Shown here: positions 36,941-45,961 of the stretch, piece by piece
Position numbering within the stretch: position 1 is the stretch's first letter
Layout: the number at the start of each line of letters is the position of its first letter
Assembly (NCBI RefSeq): GCF_022511585.1
Contig: NZ_JAKWBN010000010.1
Location: forward strand, 20,197-84,196
Source: Shimazuella soli
GTDB lineage: Bacteria; Bacillota; Bacilli; Thermoactinomycetales; Thermoactinomycetaceae
DNA length: 64,000 nt
Direction of reading: 5' to 3'
Notes under the pieces: generated by a model
Told to the model about the DNA's origin: nothing
Databases searched by the model: none
The model's input: only the letters and a program-made list of their open reading frames with translations
Position numbers and translations under genes: made by a program

Positions 36941-37767
36941 CTTGCTAAGAGATAGGCAATGCTAAAACAAACAATGACAAAACTAGCAACTGCATGATTT
37001 AGATCATTTCCGGCTGTTTCTGGCAACGTTCCAGACTTTGTCTTAGGATCAGGAGTTTCTTCTGATGACACTGCGACTTTGTCAGATGAATTACTTTTCT
37101 GGTTGGTTTGTGTTTTTGTGTCAACTGCTCCAGAAACAGATTTGTTTTGAACCTCTTGTTTGTCTGTTTGAATATTTCCTGCAGATGCTGTTACTTTGTG
37201 CTCTCCAGCAGATGAAGCCGTAGAATTTGAAGTATAGTTATCCGATTTAGATGATGTCATAGCTGTATTCTGATTGGATGCAGGAAGTGTTTTTTGCTCA
37301 GATGTGGATTTTGATTCGGTCGGTTCTGATTTATGTTCGTTCGGATGCTTTTCGTGGTTACTCTTTTCCGAATCTTTTGATTTCTCTTCCTTATGTTTTG
37401 TAATAGGAGTATCTTTTTTAATTGGCTCATCATTTGGTGATGTCACTTTTACTGTTGGTTCATCAATTGGAGGTTTTTGTGGTGATAAGTCAGATGTTTT
37501 TATTTCTGACTGTTTTATAGAAGGTTCAACTTGATCCACATGTGATTGTGCCGAAGGTTCATCTAATGGAGATGAACTCGGAGGCATTTCCTTAATACCA
37601 AAAGCAAACGCACTTCCTATTCCTGTTGTTAACCCGATTAGGCTAGCAAATAAAATTATTAAAATAGCATTACCTTTTTTGTAAGTTTGCTTTGGACTAG
37701 GTATAGCCTCTTTTTTGGGTTTCAGAGCATCAACTCGAAATCCTTCTAAAGATTTATTGGGATCCAT
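36916..37767 (-). CDS. Wall-anchored protein with LPETA sorting signal
   Basis: A 283-residue protein. An N-terminal cytoplasmic stretch of about 29 residues precedes a signal-like helix (AILIILFASLIGLTTGIGSA, ending AFA). The long middle is Ser/Thr/Lys/Glu-rich and repeat-like (SKDSEKSNHEKHPNEHKSEP) with no folded domain. The C-terminus has GTLPETAGN, a hydrophobic helix (ASFVIVCFSIAYLLA) and the basic end RKETHPEN. This is a sortase signal of the LPxTA type, as recognised by class D sortases such as B. anthracis SrtC, rather than LPxTG. No sortase gene is in the window. Function unknown. Confidence 0.8.
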   Translation of the reverse strand: MDPNKSLEGFRVDALKPKKEAIPSPKQTYKKGNAILIILFASLIGLTTGIGSAFAFGIKEMPPSSSPLDEPSAQSHVDQVEPSIKQSEIKTSDLSPQKPPIDEPTVKVTSPNDEPIKKDTPITKHKEEKSKDSEKSNHEKHPNEHKSEPTESKSTSEQKTLPASNQNTAMTSSKSDNYTSNSTASSAGEHKVTASAGNIQTDKQEVQNKSVSGAVDTKTQTNQKSNSSDKVAVSSEETPDPKTKSGTLPETAGNDLNHAVASFVIVCFSIAYLLARKETHPEN

Positions 37768-37901
37768 CTACGTCCCTCCTTTCGGAGCTATTCTAATATT
37801 ATGACAAATAAATTGAAATAGCAACAACTTCAGCGAAATTTAGGAATATATTGCCTTATGAAAAAATATCTTCTTTGACAAAAACCGCAAAAATCATAAA
37901 G

Positions 37902-37939
37902 AAAAATCAGAAGGGAAGAACGTTTCCTTTCTGATTTCT
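37902..37939 (-). terminator. Terminator of the VOC gene
   Basis: AAATCAGAAGG pairs with the TCCTTTCTGATTT arm, with T-rich minus-strand sequence beyond, directly after the stop at 37945. Confidence 0.75.
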
Positions 37940-37944
37940 TCGAC

Positions 37945-38307
37945 CTAACTTTTTAATAAGTACTCATTTCCTTCGTTATCTTGAAACTGCACAAAAGTGC
38001 CCCATTGCATTTTTTGTGGTTCTCCTGAAAAATTAACACCTTTTTCCATAAGATGCTGATACGTTTGTTCTACATCTTCACACACAAAAACAATGGATGC
38101 TTTATGTTCATCCGCGTTAGCCATCATGGATTTCGGATAAATCACAAGGTGAGTCTGTGCATTTTCAGGGGCAACTTCTAGCCAATAACTATTTGGTCCC
38201 ATCTGCTTTTTCTCTTTTTGAACAAATCCCATCTGTTCGATCCAAAAACGCTCAGCTGTCTCTTGATCATTTACATAAACGGCAACAGTAGCTATGTTTG
38301 TTAACAT
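37945..38307 (-). CDS. Glyoxalase/VOC-family protein
   Basis: A 120-residue single-module protein with the vicinal-oxygen-chelate fold (TVAVYVNDQETAERFWIEQM, SYWLEVAPENAQTHLVIY, VCEDVEQTYQHLMEKGVNFS, TFVQFQDNEGNEYLL). Metal ligands are plausibly the late glutamate and a histidine. Family roles span glyoxalase-like enzymes and drug-binding resistance proteins. The partner gene is not obvious. Start ATG behind AGGGG. Confidence 0.88.
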   Translation of the reverse strand: MLTNIATVAVYVNDQETAERFWIEQMGFVQKEKKQMGPNSYWLEVAPENAQTHLVIYPKSMMANADEHKASIVFVCEDVEQTYQHLMEKGVNFSGEPQKMQWGTFVQFQDNEGNEYLLKS

Positions 38308-38367
38308 GTTAAAAACCCCTATACTTATTTATAAATATAAGGTTTCCGTTCAAATATACAAATATCC

Positions 38368-38396
38368 ATAAAAAAACTCCATATGATATGGAGTTT
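38368..38396 (-). terminator. Terminator of the efflux gene
   Basis: AAACTCCATA/TATGGAGTTT stem with a 3-nt loop, followed by TTTATGG on the minus strand, just after the MFS stop. Confidence 0.85.
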
Positions 38397-38399
38397 AGA

Positions 38400-40019
38400 T
38401 CAGGATGCTTTTTTCTCTTCTGTTGGCTCTTTACCATCCGAAATTTTAATATTTTTTAGAAATGGGGCAAATACCAAGCCTGCAATAACAAAGACCAAAC
38501 CAACAATAAAAACTAAATGAAGAGAATCCACTAAGGTACCTTTTAAAATAGGTACAAATATATTTTGCATCGCTTGAGGAATTTTGTTCATTGTTTCTGA
38601 ACTGAGTAGCATCGAATATAACCCTTGTGGATTATTTGCCACCAGATCTTTCATATGTGTCACCATTCCATGTGCCTGTGGTGGCAATTTGTCTAACGTT
38701 GGAACCAATTGATTCGTTAATAAAGTAGACGATTTATGGTTCATAATTGCACCTAAGATAGTCATCCCAAAAGTACCGCCAATTTGACGGAAAAACTGGC
38801 TTGAAGAAGTTACTACACCTAATTCTGACTTAGGAAAAGACTCCTGAAGAGCAAGTGTAAGTAAAGGCATAATGAGTCCCATACCTAATCCTAAAATAAC
38901 CATATCCGTCATCGCTTGCAGTTTTGATGTTTCCATTGTCATCGTAGACAATAAATAAAAACCAAAAGACATCACAGCCATCCCGATGATCATTTGAATG
39001 CGTATGCCAATCTTCTTTACCAATTGTCCTGCTAAAATACTAGCAAGAATCATTGAAAACATCATCGGTGTCATAACTGTTCCTGATGCTGAAGCACTAA
39101 TTCCAATAATACCTTGCATAAACAAAGGAACAAACATTATCGCACCGAACATTCCTAATGACATCAAAAATCCAATTCCATTTAATAATGTAAAGGTTCT
39201 ATTTTTAAATAAATACATAGGTAGAATTGGCTCTTCTGCACGATTTTCGACCATCACAAACGCGACTAATCCCACTACAGCCAAAACGAACAAAGAAATA
39301 ATTTGCCAGGAGCCCCAAGCATACTCATTTCCACCAAAGGTGAGTGCTAGGAGAAGACTGACAACACCCACAATCATCGTAAACATACCAAGAATATCAA
39401 ATTTAACTGGTCCCTCAGCTTTATGACTTTTTAATCCCATTGCAATAAAGATAAAAGCTAAGAGGCCTACAGGGAGATTGATATAAAACACCCAACTCCA
39501 GTTTAATGAATCGACGATCCAGCCCCCAACTTGAGGACCGACTACAGAAGCCAGCGCAAAAATGCCACCAAAAACTCCTTGCCATTTGGCACGCTGGGCC
39601 CCAGTAAAAATATCCCCAATAATGATCATGGCCATTGGCATCATAACCCCGCCGCCTAAACCTTGCAATGCACGATAAAATATCAATTGGTCCATCGTTG
39701 AAGCTATTCCACAAAGAGCTGAACCTAACATAAAGATAAAAATACCCGATAAATAAACAACCTTGCGACCTAATAAGTCTGCTAATTTCCCTGCAATTGG
39801 TACAATTGCTGTGGAGGTTAACATGTAGGCAGTAGTGAGCCATGTCATCAATTCTAGTCCGCCGAGTTCCCCAACAATTTTCGGCATTGCTGTACCAACA
39901 ATCGTATTATCCAATGCCGCAAATAACATAGCTACTATTAACCCTGTAATCAATAATCCGTTACCTGATTTTTTTTCTTTGATATCTGTAACAGGTAAAC
40001 TTGCTGAATTCTGACTCAA
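38400..40019 (-). CDS. MFS drug:H+ antiporter (DHA2, EmrB/QacA type)
   Basis: A 539-residue transporter with about 14 hydrophobic helices. The motifs are DNTIVGTAMPKIVGEL (motif D1), GKLADLLGRKVVYLSGI (motif A) and RALQGLGGGVMMPMAMI (motif B). DHA2 pumps export cationic dyes, antiseptics and antibiotics. TTG start behind AAGGAG. It lies 6 bp after the marR gene and is probably repressed by it. Confidence 0.94.
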   Translation of the reverse strand: MSQNSASLPVTDIKEKKSGNGLLITGLIVAMLFAALDNTIVGTAMPKIVGELGGLELMTWLTTAYMLTSTAIVPIAGKLADLLGRKVVYLSGIFIFMLGSALCGIASTMDQLIFYRALQGLGGGVMMPMAMIIIGDIFTGAQRAKWQGVFGGIFALASVVGPQVGGWIVDSLNWSWVFYINLPVGLLAFIFIAMGLKSHKAEGPVKFDILGMFTMIVGVVSLLLALTFGGNEYAWGSWQIISLFVLAVVGLVAFVMVENRAEEPILPMYLFKNRTFTLLNGIGFLMSLGMFGAIMFVPLFMQGIIGISASASGTVMTPMMFSMILASILAGQLVKKIGIRIQMIIGMAVMSFGFYLLSTMTMETSKLQAMTDMVILGLGMGLIMPLLTLALQESFPKSELGVVTSSSQFFRQIGGTFGMTILGAIMNHKSSTLLTNQLVPTLDKLPPQAHGMVTHMKDLVANNPQGLYSMLLSSETMNKIPQAMQNIFVPILKGTLVDSLHLVFIVGLVFVIAGLVFAPFLKNIKISDGKEPTEEKKAS

Positions 40020-40025
40020 ACTAGC

Positions 40026-40463
40026 TCACTCCTTAGAGTCTATACGAGAAAGCTTTCTGAATATGGATACAAGAGAATCTAATTCCTCTCGATCAAGATG
40101 TGACAAGTATTTCATTAATACTTGTTTTCTTTTCTCTAGTGTCTCATCTAATGTTTCATTTCCTTCTTCTGATATCTGAATAAAAACTACCCTCCGATCT
40201 TGCTCATCCCGATCCCGCAATACATATCCCTGCTTTAAAAGCCTATCTATCATTGCTGTAATGGCACTTGGCTTAACCGTCATTTCTTCCGCTAAGCTAG
40301 AAACAGTACTACGGCCTTTTTTGCGAAGCAATTGAAGAATATAGAACTGTGGTCCTGTTAATTTAGGCTCACAATCCGTAGTTTGTTTGCTAATTCGTCT
40401 CATGGTAAGTAAGAAAATTTGTTGCAATTTCTCTACATATTGTTCAAGCTCTTTGCTCTCCAT
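40026..40463 (-). CDS. MarR-family repressor
   Basis: A 145-residue winged-helix regulator (LTGPQFYILQLLRKKGRSTV, SSLAEEMTVKPSAITAMIDR, LLKQGYVLRDRDEQDRRVVF). Such proteins repress their own operon until a phenolic or drug-like ligand binds. It is encoded with a DHA2 pump, and a palindrome in its promoter spacer is the likely operator. Start ATG behind GGAGGGA. Confidence 0.93.
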   Translation of the reverse strand: MESKELEQYVEKLQQIFLLTMRRISKQTTDCEPKLTGPQFYILQLLRKKGRSTVSSLAEEMTVKPSAITAMIDRLLKQGYVLRDRDEQDRRVVFIQISEEGNETLDETLEKRKQVLMKYLSHLDREELDSLVSIFRKLSRIDSKE

Positions 40464-40515
40464 CTTGTTCCCTCCTTTTTATCCCTATCATATAAACTAT
40501 TGAGATCTTTAATAT

Positions 40516-40544
40516 TTAATATAGTTAACTATACGCTACTGCAA
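40516..40544 (-). promoter_or_regulatory. marR-efflux promoter with palindromic operator
   Basis: Minus strand: TTGCAG, 17-bp spacer, TATTAA. The perfect 14-bp palindrome TATAGTTAACTATA (40520-40533) lies in the spacer and touches the -10, a position where MarR binding would block RNA polymerase. Confidence 0.65.
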
Positions 40545-40696
40545 CGCTATGGTCAACCACTACAAGAGTATAATTTCAATTATAAATAATAAAAAAAATA
40601 TTCCAACTTTATTTCGCGGTTGATCTAGAGTAAATAATAATATGGATATAAAAGATAGTTGCTTTGAACATGGAAAAATTGCCATGTGCAAAATAA

Positions 40697-40751
40697 TTTA
40701 CAAATACAATTTTAAAGTTTATATTGGTAATATGAAATTAAAACGCTTTCA
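40697..40751 (+). promoter_or_regulatory. PTS operon promoter with cre site
   Basis: TTTACA (40697-40702), 17 bp, TATATT (40720-40725). TTAAAACGCTTTCA at 40738-40751 matches the CcpA cre consensus except for one position and would lie near the transcription start, a repressing position. Confidence 0.65.
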
Positions 40752-40755
40752 ATTG

Positions 40756-40825
40756 GCGTGTTACTGGTAATGCAGGCATAAGCCAAAAAAGATCTTCGGA
40801 AACTAAGGTCTTTTTTGGCTTTTTA
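40756..40825 (+). promoter_or_regulatory. GlcT-type RAT antiterminator and overlapping terminator
   Basis: The leader holds GCGTGTTACTGGTAATGCAG followed by GCATAAGCC, close to the ribonucleic antiterminator of glcT/ptsG leaders. It shares its last bases with a strong terminator stem, AGCCAAAAAAGATC to GGTCTTTTTTGGCT, then a T-run. Binding of the GlcT-like protein encoded next would stabilise the RAT hairpin and let transcription pass. Confidence 0.8.
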
Positions 40826-40858
40826 TATGTAAATCACATATAAAGTAAGGTGTTGTTG

Positions 40859-41719
40859 ATGAACCAAGATCTCACATATATTATAAATCATGTATTTAAC
40901 AATAACGTTGTCTTAGTAATAGACCTATCATCTAACAAAGAAACGATCTTGCTAGGAAAAGGACTGGGCTTTCAGCAAAAAAAAGGCGCTCTCCTCCCTC
41001 ACAACGATGTCCGCATTGAGAAAAAATTTTACTTAGAAGATGAACAATACTTAGCTCAATATCGAGACTTACTCACACAAGTAGATAAAGATGTATTTGG
41101 TATATCAGAAGAAATCATCGGACTTATCTCTAAAGAGTTTACAGACAATATAAACGAGTATGTACACCTAGCATTGCCAGACCATATTCAGTTCGCCTTG
41201 TATCGTATTCGCAACGGATTAAAAATAATTAACCCTTTTCTATTTGAGATAAAAACCTTGTACAGCAAAGAATTTTCATTAGCCGTTCAAGCAGCGGAGT
41301 TACTTTCCAGCACATTTGATATAGAAATACCCGAAAGTGAAATCGGATTTTTAGCTCTACATATTCATTCCGCATTAAATTTTGTGCCTGTCCATCGAAC
41401 CGTAACCTTTGCAAGCTTATTAGCAGATTTTGTGGAGATGATAGAAAAGGAACAAAAACATTCAATTGACCGAAGTAGTACAGAGTATCTTCAGTTCGTA
41501 ACAAATTTTCGCTTTGCTATTGAGCGAAAAAAAGATTCTATAAACAAAAACTCATTTCTGCTTGGAAGTATTGAGTCTACCTTACCGGTTGCTTATTCCT
41601 ATTCCAAAAGGCTGCTTTGTTTAATCGAAACTCGTTTGGAGATAATTCCAAATAGGGAAGAAATCACTTTACTTTCCATAGATATTGATCGCTTGATCAA
41701 AAGAGGAGAAGATTGTTGA
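40859..41719 (+). CDS. GlcT-type transcription antiterminator (PRD protein)
   Basis: A 286-residue BglG/GlcT-family protein. An N-terminal RNA-binding CAT domain (YIINHVFNNNVVLVIDLSSN, LLGKGLGFQQKKGALL) is followed by PRD1 with its histidines (EYVHLALPDHI and FLALHIHSALN) and PRD2. In PRD2 the usual phosphorylated histidines appear replaced: QFVTNFRF has Asn where His is usual, and LLSIDIDRL has Asp. Start ATG at 40859 behind AAGG. It is preceded by its own RAT and heads the PTS operon. Confidence 0.9.
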   Translation: MNQDLTYIINHVFNNNVVLVIDLSSNKETILLGKGLGFQQKKGALLPHNDVRIEKKFYLEDEQYLAQYRDLLTQVDKDVFGISEEIIGLISKEFTDNINEYVHLALPDHIQFALYRIRNGLKIINPFLFEIKTLYSKEFSLAVQAAELLSSTFDIEIPESEIGFLALHIHSALNFVPVHRTVTFASLLADFVEMIEKEQKHSIDRSSTEYLQFVTNFRFAIERKKDSINKNSFLLGSIESTLPVAYSYSKRLLCLIETRLEIIPNREEITLLSIDIDRLIKRGEDC

Positions 41720-42203
41720 CGTTCTCAAAATGGTTCTCATCGAAAAAATTAACTATTGCCGCTCCCATAACAGGCAATCTAGTTACATTAGACCAAGTTC
41801 CTGATCCTGTTTTTTCTCAAAAAATGACAGGTGATGGTGTTGCGATCGAACCAAGTGAGGGAAAAGTAATAGCACCTTTTGACGGAAGAGTGATCCATTT
41901 ATTTGAAACAAATCATGCTATTGTCTTAGAAAATACAAATCAAGTTCAAGTGCTCATTCACATTGGTTTGGATACGGTAAACTTAGAAGGTGAAGGTTTT
42001 ACTTCATATAAACAAATTGGAGATGAAGTGAAAAAGGGTGAAAACTAATTGATTTTGATATGCTTAAAATAAAAGCTGCTGGGTATCCAACCATTTCCCC
42101 TGTCGTCATCACAAATAGCGAAATCGTTGCGGAACAAAAAATATTGATTCAAGGTTCTGTTTTTGCTGGTAAAGATGATATTTTATCCATTCACCTAAAG
42201 TAG
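41713..42203 (+). pseudogene. PTS glucose-type EIIA, frameshifted near the C-terminus
   Basis: The frame from 41713 (TTG, or the next TTG at 41716) encodes APITGNLVTLDQVPDPVFSQ, then a normal EIIA(Glc) core with the active histidine region VLIHIGLDTVNLEGEGF. It stops at 42048 after 111 residues. In the next frame the family C-terminus continues (LIDFDMLKIKAAGYPTISPV, ending DDILSIHLK, stop 42203). One missing base near 42042-42047 would restore a protein of about 163 residues, the normal size. The last strands are lost in the current reading. RBS GAGGAG. Real lesion or sequencing error. Confidence 0.85.
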
Positions 42204-42213
42204 GAGGAATGCT

Positions 42214-43389
42214 ATGAGTAAAACAGCTCTTTTAGGGAAGGTAATCACCAAACATCACTGCATAGACGAAGGTATAGTCGTAGCAGAAAACACCAAAATT
42301 GTCTTTGTTGGAAATCAAGCAGATTACGATCTTCAAAAAGATTCTGATATACATGTTTTGAACTATCCTAATGGATGGATTATCCCAGGATTGATCGATA
42401 TACATGTCCATGGTAATGCTAACTTTGATGTTATGGATGGCAAAGTAGAATCTTTGTATGGAATTGCGAAGAGTTTAAGCAGCTATGGTGTAACTAGTTT
42501 TCTGGCAACGACCATGACAATGCCTATAGATCAAATTATTCAAGCTATTCATGCTGTAATGCAATATCAACAAAATCCAAGCCCCTATGCCAGACTCATT
42601 GGTGTTCACCTTGAAGGTCCATTTATAAGTCCAAAACGAAAAGGTGCCCAAAAAGAAGAAGATATCTTACATCCAACTCATGAAAAGCTGGAACAAATCC
42701 AAACTTTACTTCAAGACAAGCTTAAAGTAGTTACTATTGCACCTGAAATACCACATGCCTTAGAAACTATTAAAATCCTAAGCAAAAACGGTATCATCTG
42801 TTCGATTGGACATTCAGACGCAACAGAAAAACAAGTAAAAAAAGCTTTGGATTCTGGAGCTACCCATTTCACACACCTATTTAATGCAATGAGAGAATTA
42901 CATCATCGAGAACCTGGTGTTGTAGGAAGTGCTCTTATCCATCATGACTCATCGTGTGACATTATTGCTGATATGATCCATGTTCACCCGAGCGTTGTGC
43001 GTCTTGTCTTCGAGCTAAAAACGAGGGAAAAGCTTTTATTGATCAGTGATGGTATGCGCGCTGTGGGTATGGGAGATGGGATTTTTCATTTGGGTGGTCA
43101 AAAAGTAAATGTTCATCACTGTATTGCGCGATTAGATGACGGATCCTTAGCTGGCAGCACTCTAACTTTAAACAAAGCTGTACAAAATATGGCAAATATA
43201 GTCGGTACATCACTTGTGGATGCAGTGTATATGGCTTCCACTTCACCTGCAAAAAAATTAGGAATTGATCACCATAAAGGTAGTTTAGAAATAGGAAAAG
43301 ATGCCGATATAGTAGTATTATCTGATGATTTTAACGTGAATCTCACTATGATTGAGGGACAGATCGTGCATCAGGAGGATCATCAATGA
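42214..43389 (+). CDS. nagA: N-acetylglucosamine-6-phosphate deacetylase
   Basis: A 391-residue amidohydrolase that removes acetate from GlcNAc-6-P. Metal and catalytic residues are visible: DIHVHGNANFDVMDG (HxH), LEGPFISPKRKGA (Glu), SIGHSDAT (His), THFTHLFNAM (His) and LISDGMRA (Asp). Start ATG after AGGAGGAATGC. Overlaps nagB by 4 bp (ATGA). Part of the operon glcT-crr-nagA-nagB-ptsI. Confidence 0.96.
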   Translation: MSKTALLGKVITKHHCIDEGIVVAENTKIVFVGNQADYDLQKDSDIHVLNYPNGWIIPGLIDIHVHGNANFDVMDGKVESLYGIAKSLSSYGVTSFLATTMTMPIDQIIQAIHAVMQYQQNPSPYARLIGVHLEGPFISPKRKGAQKEEDILHPTHEKLEQIQTLLQDKLKVVTIAPEIPHALETIKILSKNGIICSIGHSDATEKQVKKALDSGATHFTHLFNAMRELHHREPGVVGSALIHHDSSCDIIADMIHVHPSVVRLVFELKTREKLLLISDGMRAVGMGDGIFHLGGQKVNVHHCIARLDDGSLAGSTLTLNKAVQNMANIVGTSLVDAVYMASTSPAKKLGIDHHKGSLEIGKDADIVVLSDDFNVNLTMIEGQIVHQEDHQ

Positions 43390-44141
43390 TACAGCTCGCT
43401 ATTTTCGAAGATTACCAGTCATTGAGCAGACAAGCTGCAAAACATATCGTTGATCTCATCAGAAAAAAACCGAATGCTGTTCTTGGGCTAGCTACTGGTA
43501 GTACACCACTAGGATTATACCAAGAGCTTGTAAACATGTATAAAGAATCAAAAGTCGACTTTTCAAACGTTGTTACTTTTAATCTTGACGAATATGTTGG
43601 TTTACCACATGATCATCCCCAAAGCTATTATTACTTTATGAGACAACATTTGTTTTCCAAAGTTAACATATCGACTGCAAACATCCATTTCCCGCGAGGT
43701 TTGTTTGAGGATGCTGGAAAGGCTTGTCGAGAGTACGAACAACAACTTCAAGACATTGGCCGTATTGACCTGCAAATTCTCGGAATCGGTTCAAATGGGC
43801 ATATTGGATTCAATGAACCTGCCGACAGAATGACATTAGAAACACATATTACGGAATTAACTAGGAAAACAATCACCGACAATGCTCGATTTTTTCATGA
43901 TTCAGGAGAGGTTCCTCGAAAAGCTATCACCATGGGAATCGGCAATATTATGAGAGCAAGAACCATTTTACTTCTAGCAAACAACGATACAAAAACTGCA
44001 GCACTCAATGCAATGTTTTCTGGAGTTATTGACCCGAATATTCCTGCTTCTATTCTTCAACTACATGAAAATGTGCTCGTTTTTGTAAATAGAGAAGTGG
44101 CTAAAAATTTAAAATACCGTTCTACTGCACTGGTTAATTAG
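43386..44141 (+). CDS. nagB: Glucosamine-6-phosphate deaminase
   Basis: A 251-residue isomerase/deaminase converting GlcN-6-P to fructose-6-P and ammonia. Motifs: GLATGSTPLGLYQEL (phosphate loop), TFNLDEYVGLPHDHPQSYY (catalytic Asp), GIGSNGHIGFNEPAD. Length is like the B. subtilis NagB. AGGAGG precedes the start, which overlaps the nagA stop. Confidence 0.97.
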   Translation: MIQLAIFEDYQSLSRQAAKHIVDLIRKKPNAVLGLATGSTPLGLYQELVNMYKESKVDFSNVVTFNLDEYVGLPHDHPQSYYYFMRQHLFSKVNISTANIHFPRGLFEDAGKACREYEQQLQDIGRIDLQILGIGSNGHIGFNEPADRMTLETHITELTRKTITDNARFFHDSGEVPRKAITMGIGNIMRARTILLLANNDTKTAALNAMFSGVIDPNIPASILQLHENVLVFVNREVAKNLKYRSTALVN

Positions 44142-44165
44142 TAATAGAAACGAGAGGGATAAAAA

Positions 44166-45878
44166 ATGTTAAAAGGAATTCCAGTCTCACCAGGTGTCGC
44201 GATAAGCAAAGCTTTATTTTTGCAAAATAGTACTGTTAACACAGAAAAGAAAAGTATTACGAAAGAACAAATCGCTTTGGAACAAAAAAAATTAGAAACA
44301 GCATTAGAAAAAACGGAAGAACAGCTTACTGAACTTCACCAACAATTACTTGAATCAGTTGGAGAAGAACAAGCTTCTATTATGTCAGCGCATTTGGTAT
44401 TACTCAAAGACCCAGCATTTATAGATGAAATAAATAACCATATTGAAAATGATTTGATTGATGTATCATCCGCTGTCCAGATGGCTGCAGATCAATTTGT
44501 TCAACTTTTTGAATCCTTAGATGACGAATACATGAGAGAACGAGCAACAGACATCAAAGATATCGCAAATAGACTCATTTCCAACATATTAGGTAAGAAC
44601 GATAAACAAACGATCGATACGAAAGAAGCTTTTATACTAGTTTCAGATGACCTCACTCCTTCTGAGACGGTAACACTTCCCAGAGAACAAGTGGAAGCAA
44701 TTATCGTAGCCAAAGGCGGAAAAACATCTCATGCTGCTATTCTGGCTCGCTCTCTTGGTATTCCAGCTATTATGGGTGTAGGCGATCAACTGGCCAACGA
44801 AGTAAAAACTGGTGATAACCTTATTATTGATGGGTCAACTGGAAAAATTTATATCAATCCAGAATCATCATTGATTCATAAATACCAAGAAAAACAACAG
44901 GAAGAAAAAGCAGAAAAAGAAGAGCTTGCGAAGCTGAAAGATAAAAAAGCAACAACTCGTGATGGAAATGAAATCGAGCTTGTGGCAAATATAAAAGGAC
45001 CACAAGATGCAGAAGAAGTCCTACAACAAGGAGGGGAGGGAATTGGTCTATTTCGTAGCGAATTTCTCTTTATGGATCGCACTTCACTTCCTTCTGAAGA
45101 AGAACAATATGAAGCATATTCCCAAGTGGTGAAAAAATTAGGGAATAGACCAGTTATTATTCGTACTTTAGATATTGGTGGAGATAAACATCTCCCTTAT
45201 TTAGACTTACCAGAAGAGATGAATCCTTTTCTCGGATGGCGAGCAATCCGTATTTCCTTGAGCAGACCAGAACTTTTCCAAGTTCAGCTTCGAGCACTGC
45301 TTCGGGCGAGTGCCCATGGGAAAGTGAGAATCATGTTTCCTATGATTTCACACTTAGAACAAATTCAAGAAGTAAAACGAATCTTAGAAGAAACCAAAAA
45401 GCAATTGACAGCAGAAAATATCGCTTTTGATCCTGAAATTGAAATTGGAGTAATGATAGAAATACCAAGTGCTTGTCTGATTGCAGATGAACTGGCGAAA
45501 GAAGTCGATTTCTTTAGCATTGGTACCAATGACCTTGTTCAGTATACGCTAGCCGTAGATCGGATGAATGAGAAAATTACAGATCTTTATGATCATTTTC
45601 ATCCTGCTGTTTTACGTCTGATTAAAATGGTGATTGATGCCTCCCATCGCCATAACATTTGGACTGGAATGTGCGGGGAAATGGCTGGAGATTTACAAGC
45701 GACTGAGATATTGCTCGGTTTGGGTCTTGATGAATTCAGCGTTTCCCCCACCCTACTACCTAGAGTTAAGCATCAACTGTTACAACTTTCTACGGAAAAA
45801 GCAAAACAAGTAGCAGAAAAGACTCTAAGTTTAGGTACTTCAAAAGAAGTATTAGAATATATAACAGCCTCCCATTGA
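44166..45878 (+). CDS. ptsI: PTS enzyme I (phosphoenolpyruvate-protein phosphotransferase)
   Basis: A 570-residue enzyme I that moves phosphate from PEP to HPr. The active histidine is in GGKTSHAAILARSLGIPA near residue 190. The C-terminal PEP-binding TIM barrel has RTLDIGGDKHLPY, GTNDLVQYTLAVDR and the catalytic cysteine in MCGEMAGD. RBS GAGAGGGA. No ptsH (HPr) gene is beside it, which is unusual, since ptsH normally precedes ptsI. Confidence 0.97.
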   Translation: MLKGIPVSPGVAISKALFLQNSTVNTEKKSITKEQIALEQKKLETALEKTEEQLTELHQQLLESVGEEQASIMSAHLVLLKDPAFIDEINNHIENDLIDVSSAVQMAADQFVQLFESLDDEYMRERATDIKDIANRLISNILGKNDKQTIDTKEAFILVSDDLTPSETVTLPREQVEAIIVAKGGKTSHAAILARSLGIPAIMGVGDQLANEVKTGDNLIIDGSTGKIYINPESSLIHKYQEKQQEEKAEKEELAKLKDKKATTRDGNEIELVANIKGPQDAEEVLQQGGEGIGLFRSEFLFMDRTSLPSEEEQYEAYSQVVKKLGNRPVIIRTLDIGGDKHLPYLDLPEEMNPFLGWRAIRISLSRPELFQVQLRALLRASAHGKVRIMFPMISHLEQIQEVKRILEETKKQLTAENIAFDPEIEIGVMIEIPSACLIADELAKEVDFFSIGTNDLVQYTLAVDRMNEKITDLYDHFHPAVLRLIKMVIDASHRHNIWTGMCGEMAGDLQATEILLGLGLDEFSVSPTLLPRVKHQLLQLSTEKAKQVAEKTLSLGTSKEVLEYITASH

Positions 45879-45961
45879 TGTCAGTTAAAGTAGTATCCAT
45901 ACTTATGATGGGTACTACTTTCTGAAAATATATAGATGCGTGAACAAGGAGGTATCTTTTG

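Noticed and set aside
38998..39426. 142-codon plus-strand ORF inside the efflux gene
   Set aside because: It is the antisense shadow of a hydrophobic coding sequence and has no RBS. The same holds for many other long antisense frames, such as 52361-52699 and 22797-23138.
45889..45922. Hairpin after ptsI as a terminator
   Set aside because: The stem AAAGTAGTA/TACTACTTT is good, but no T-run follows. It may be an mRNA-processing or stability hairpin instead.
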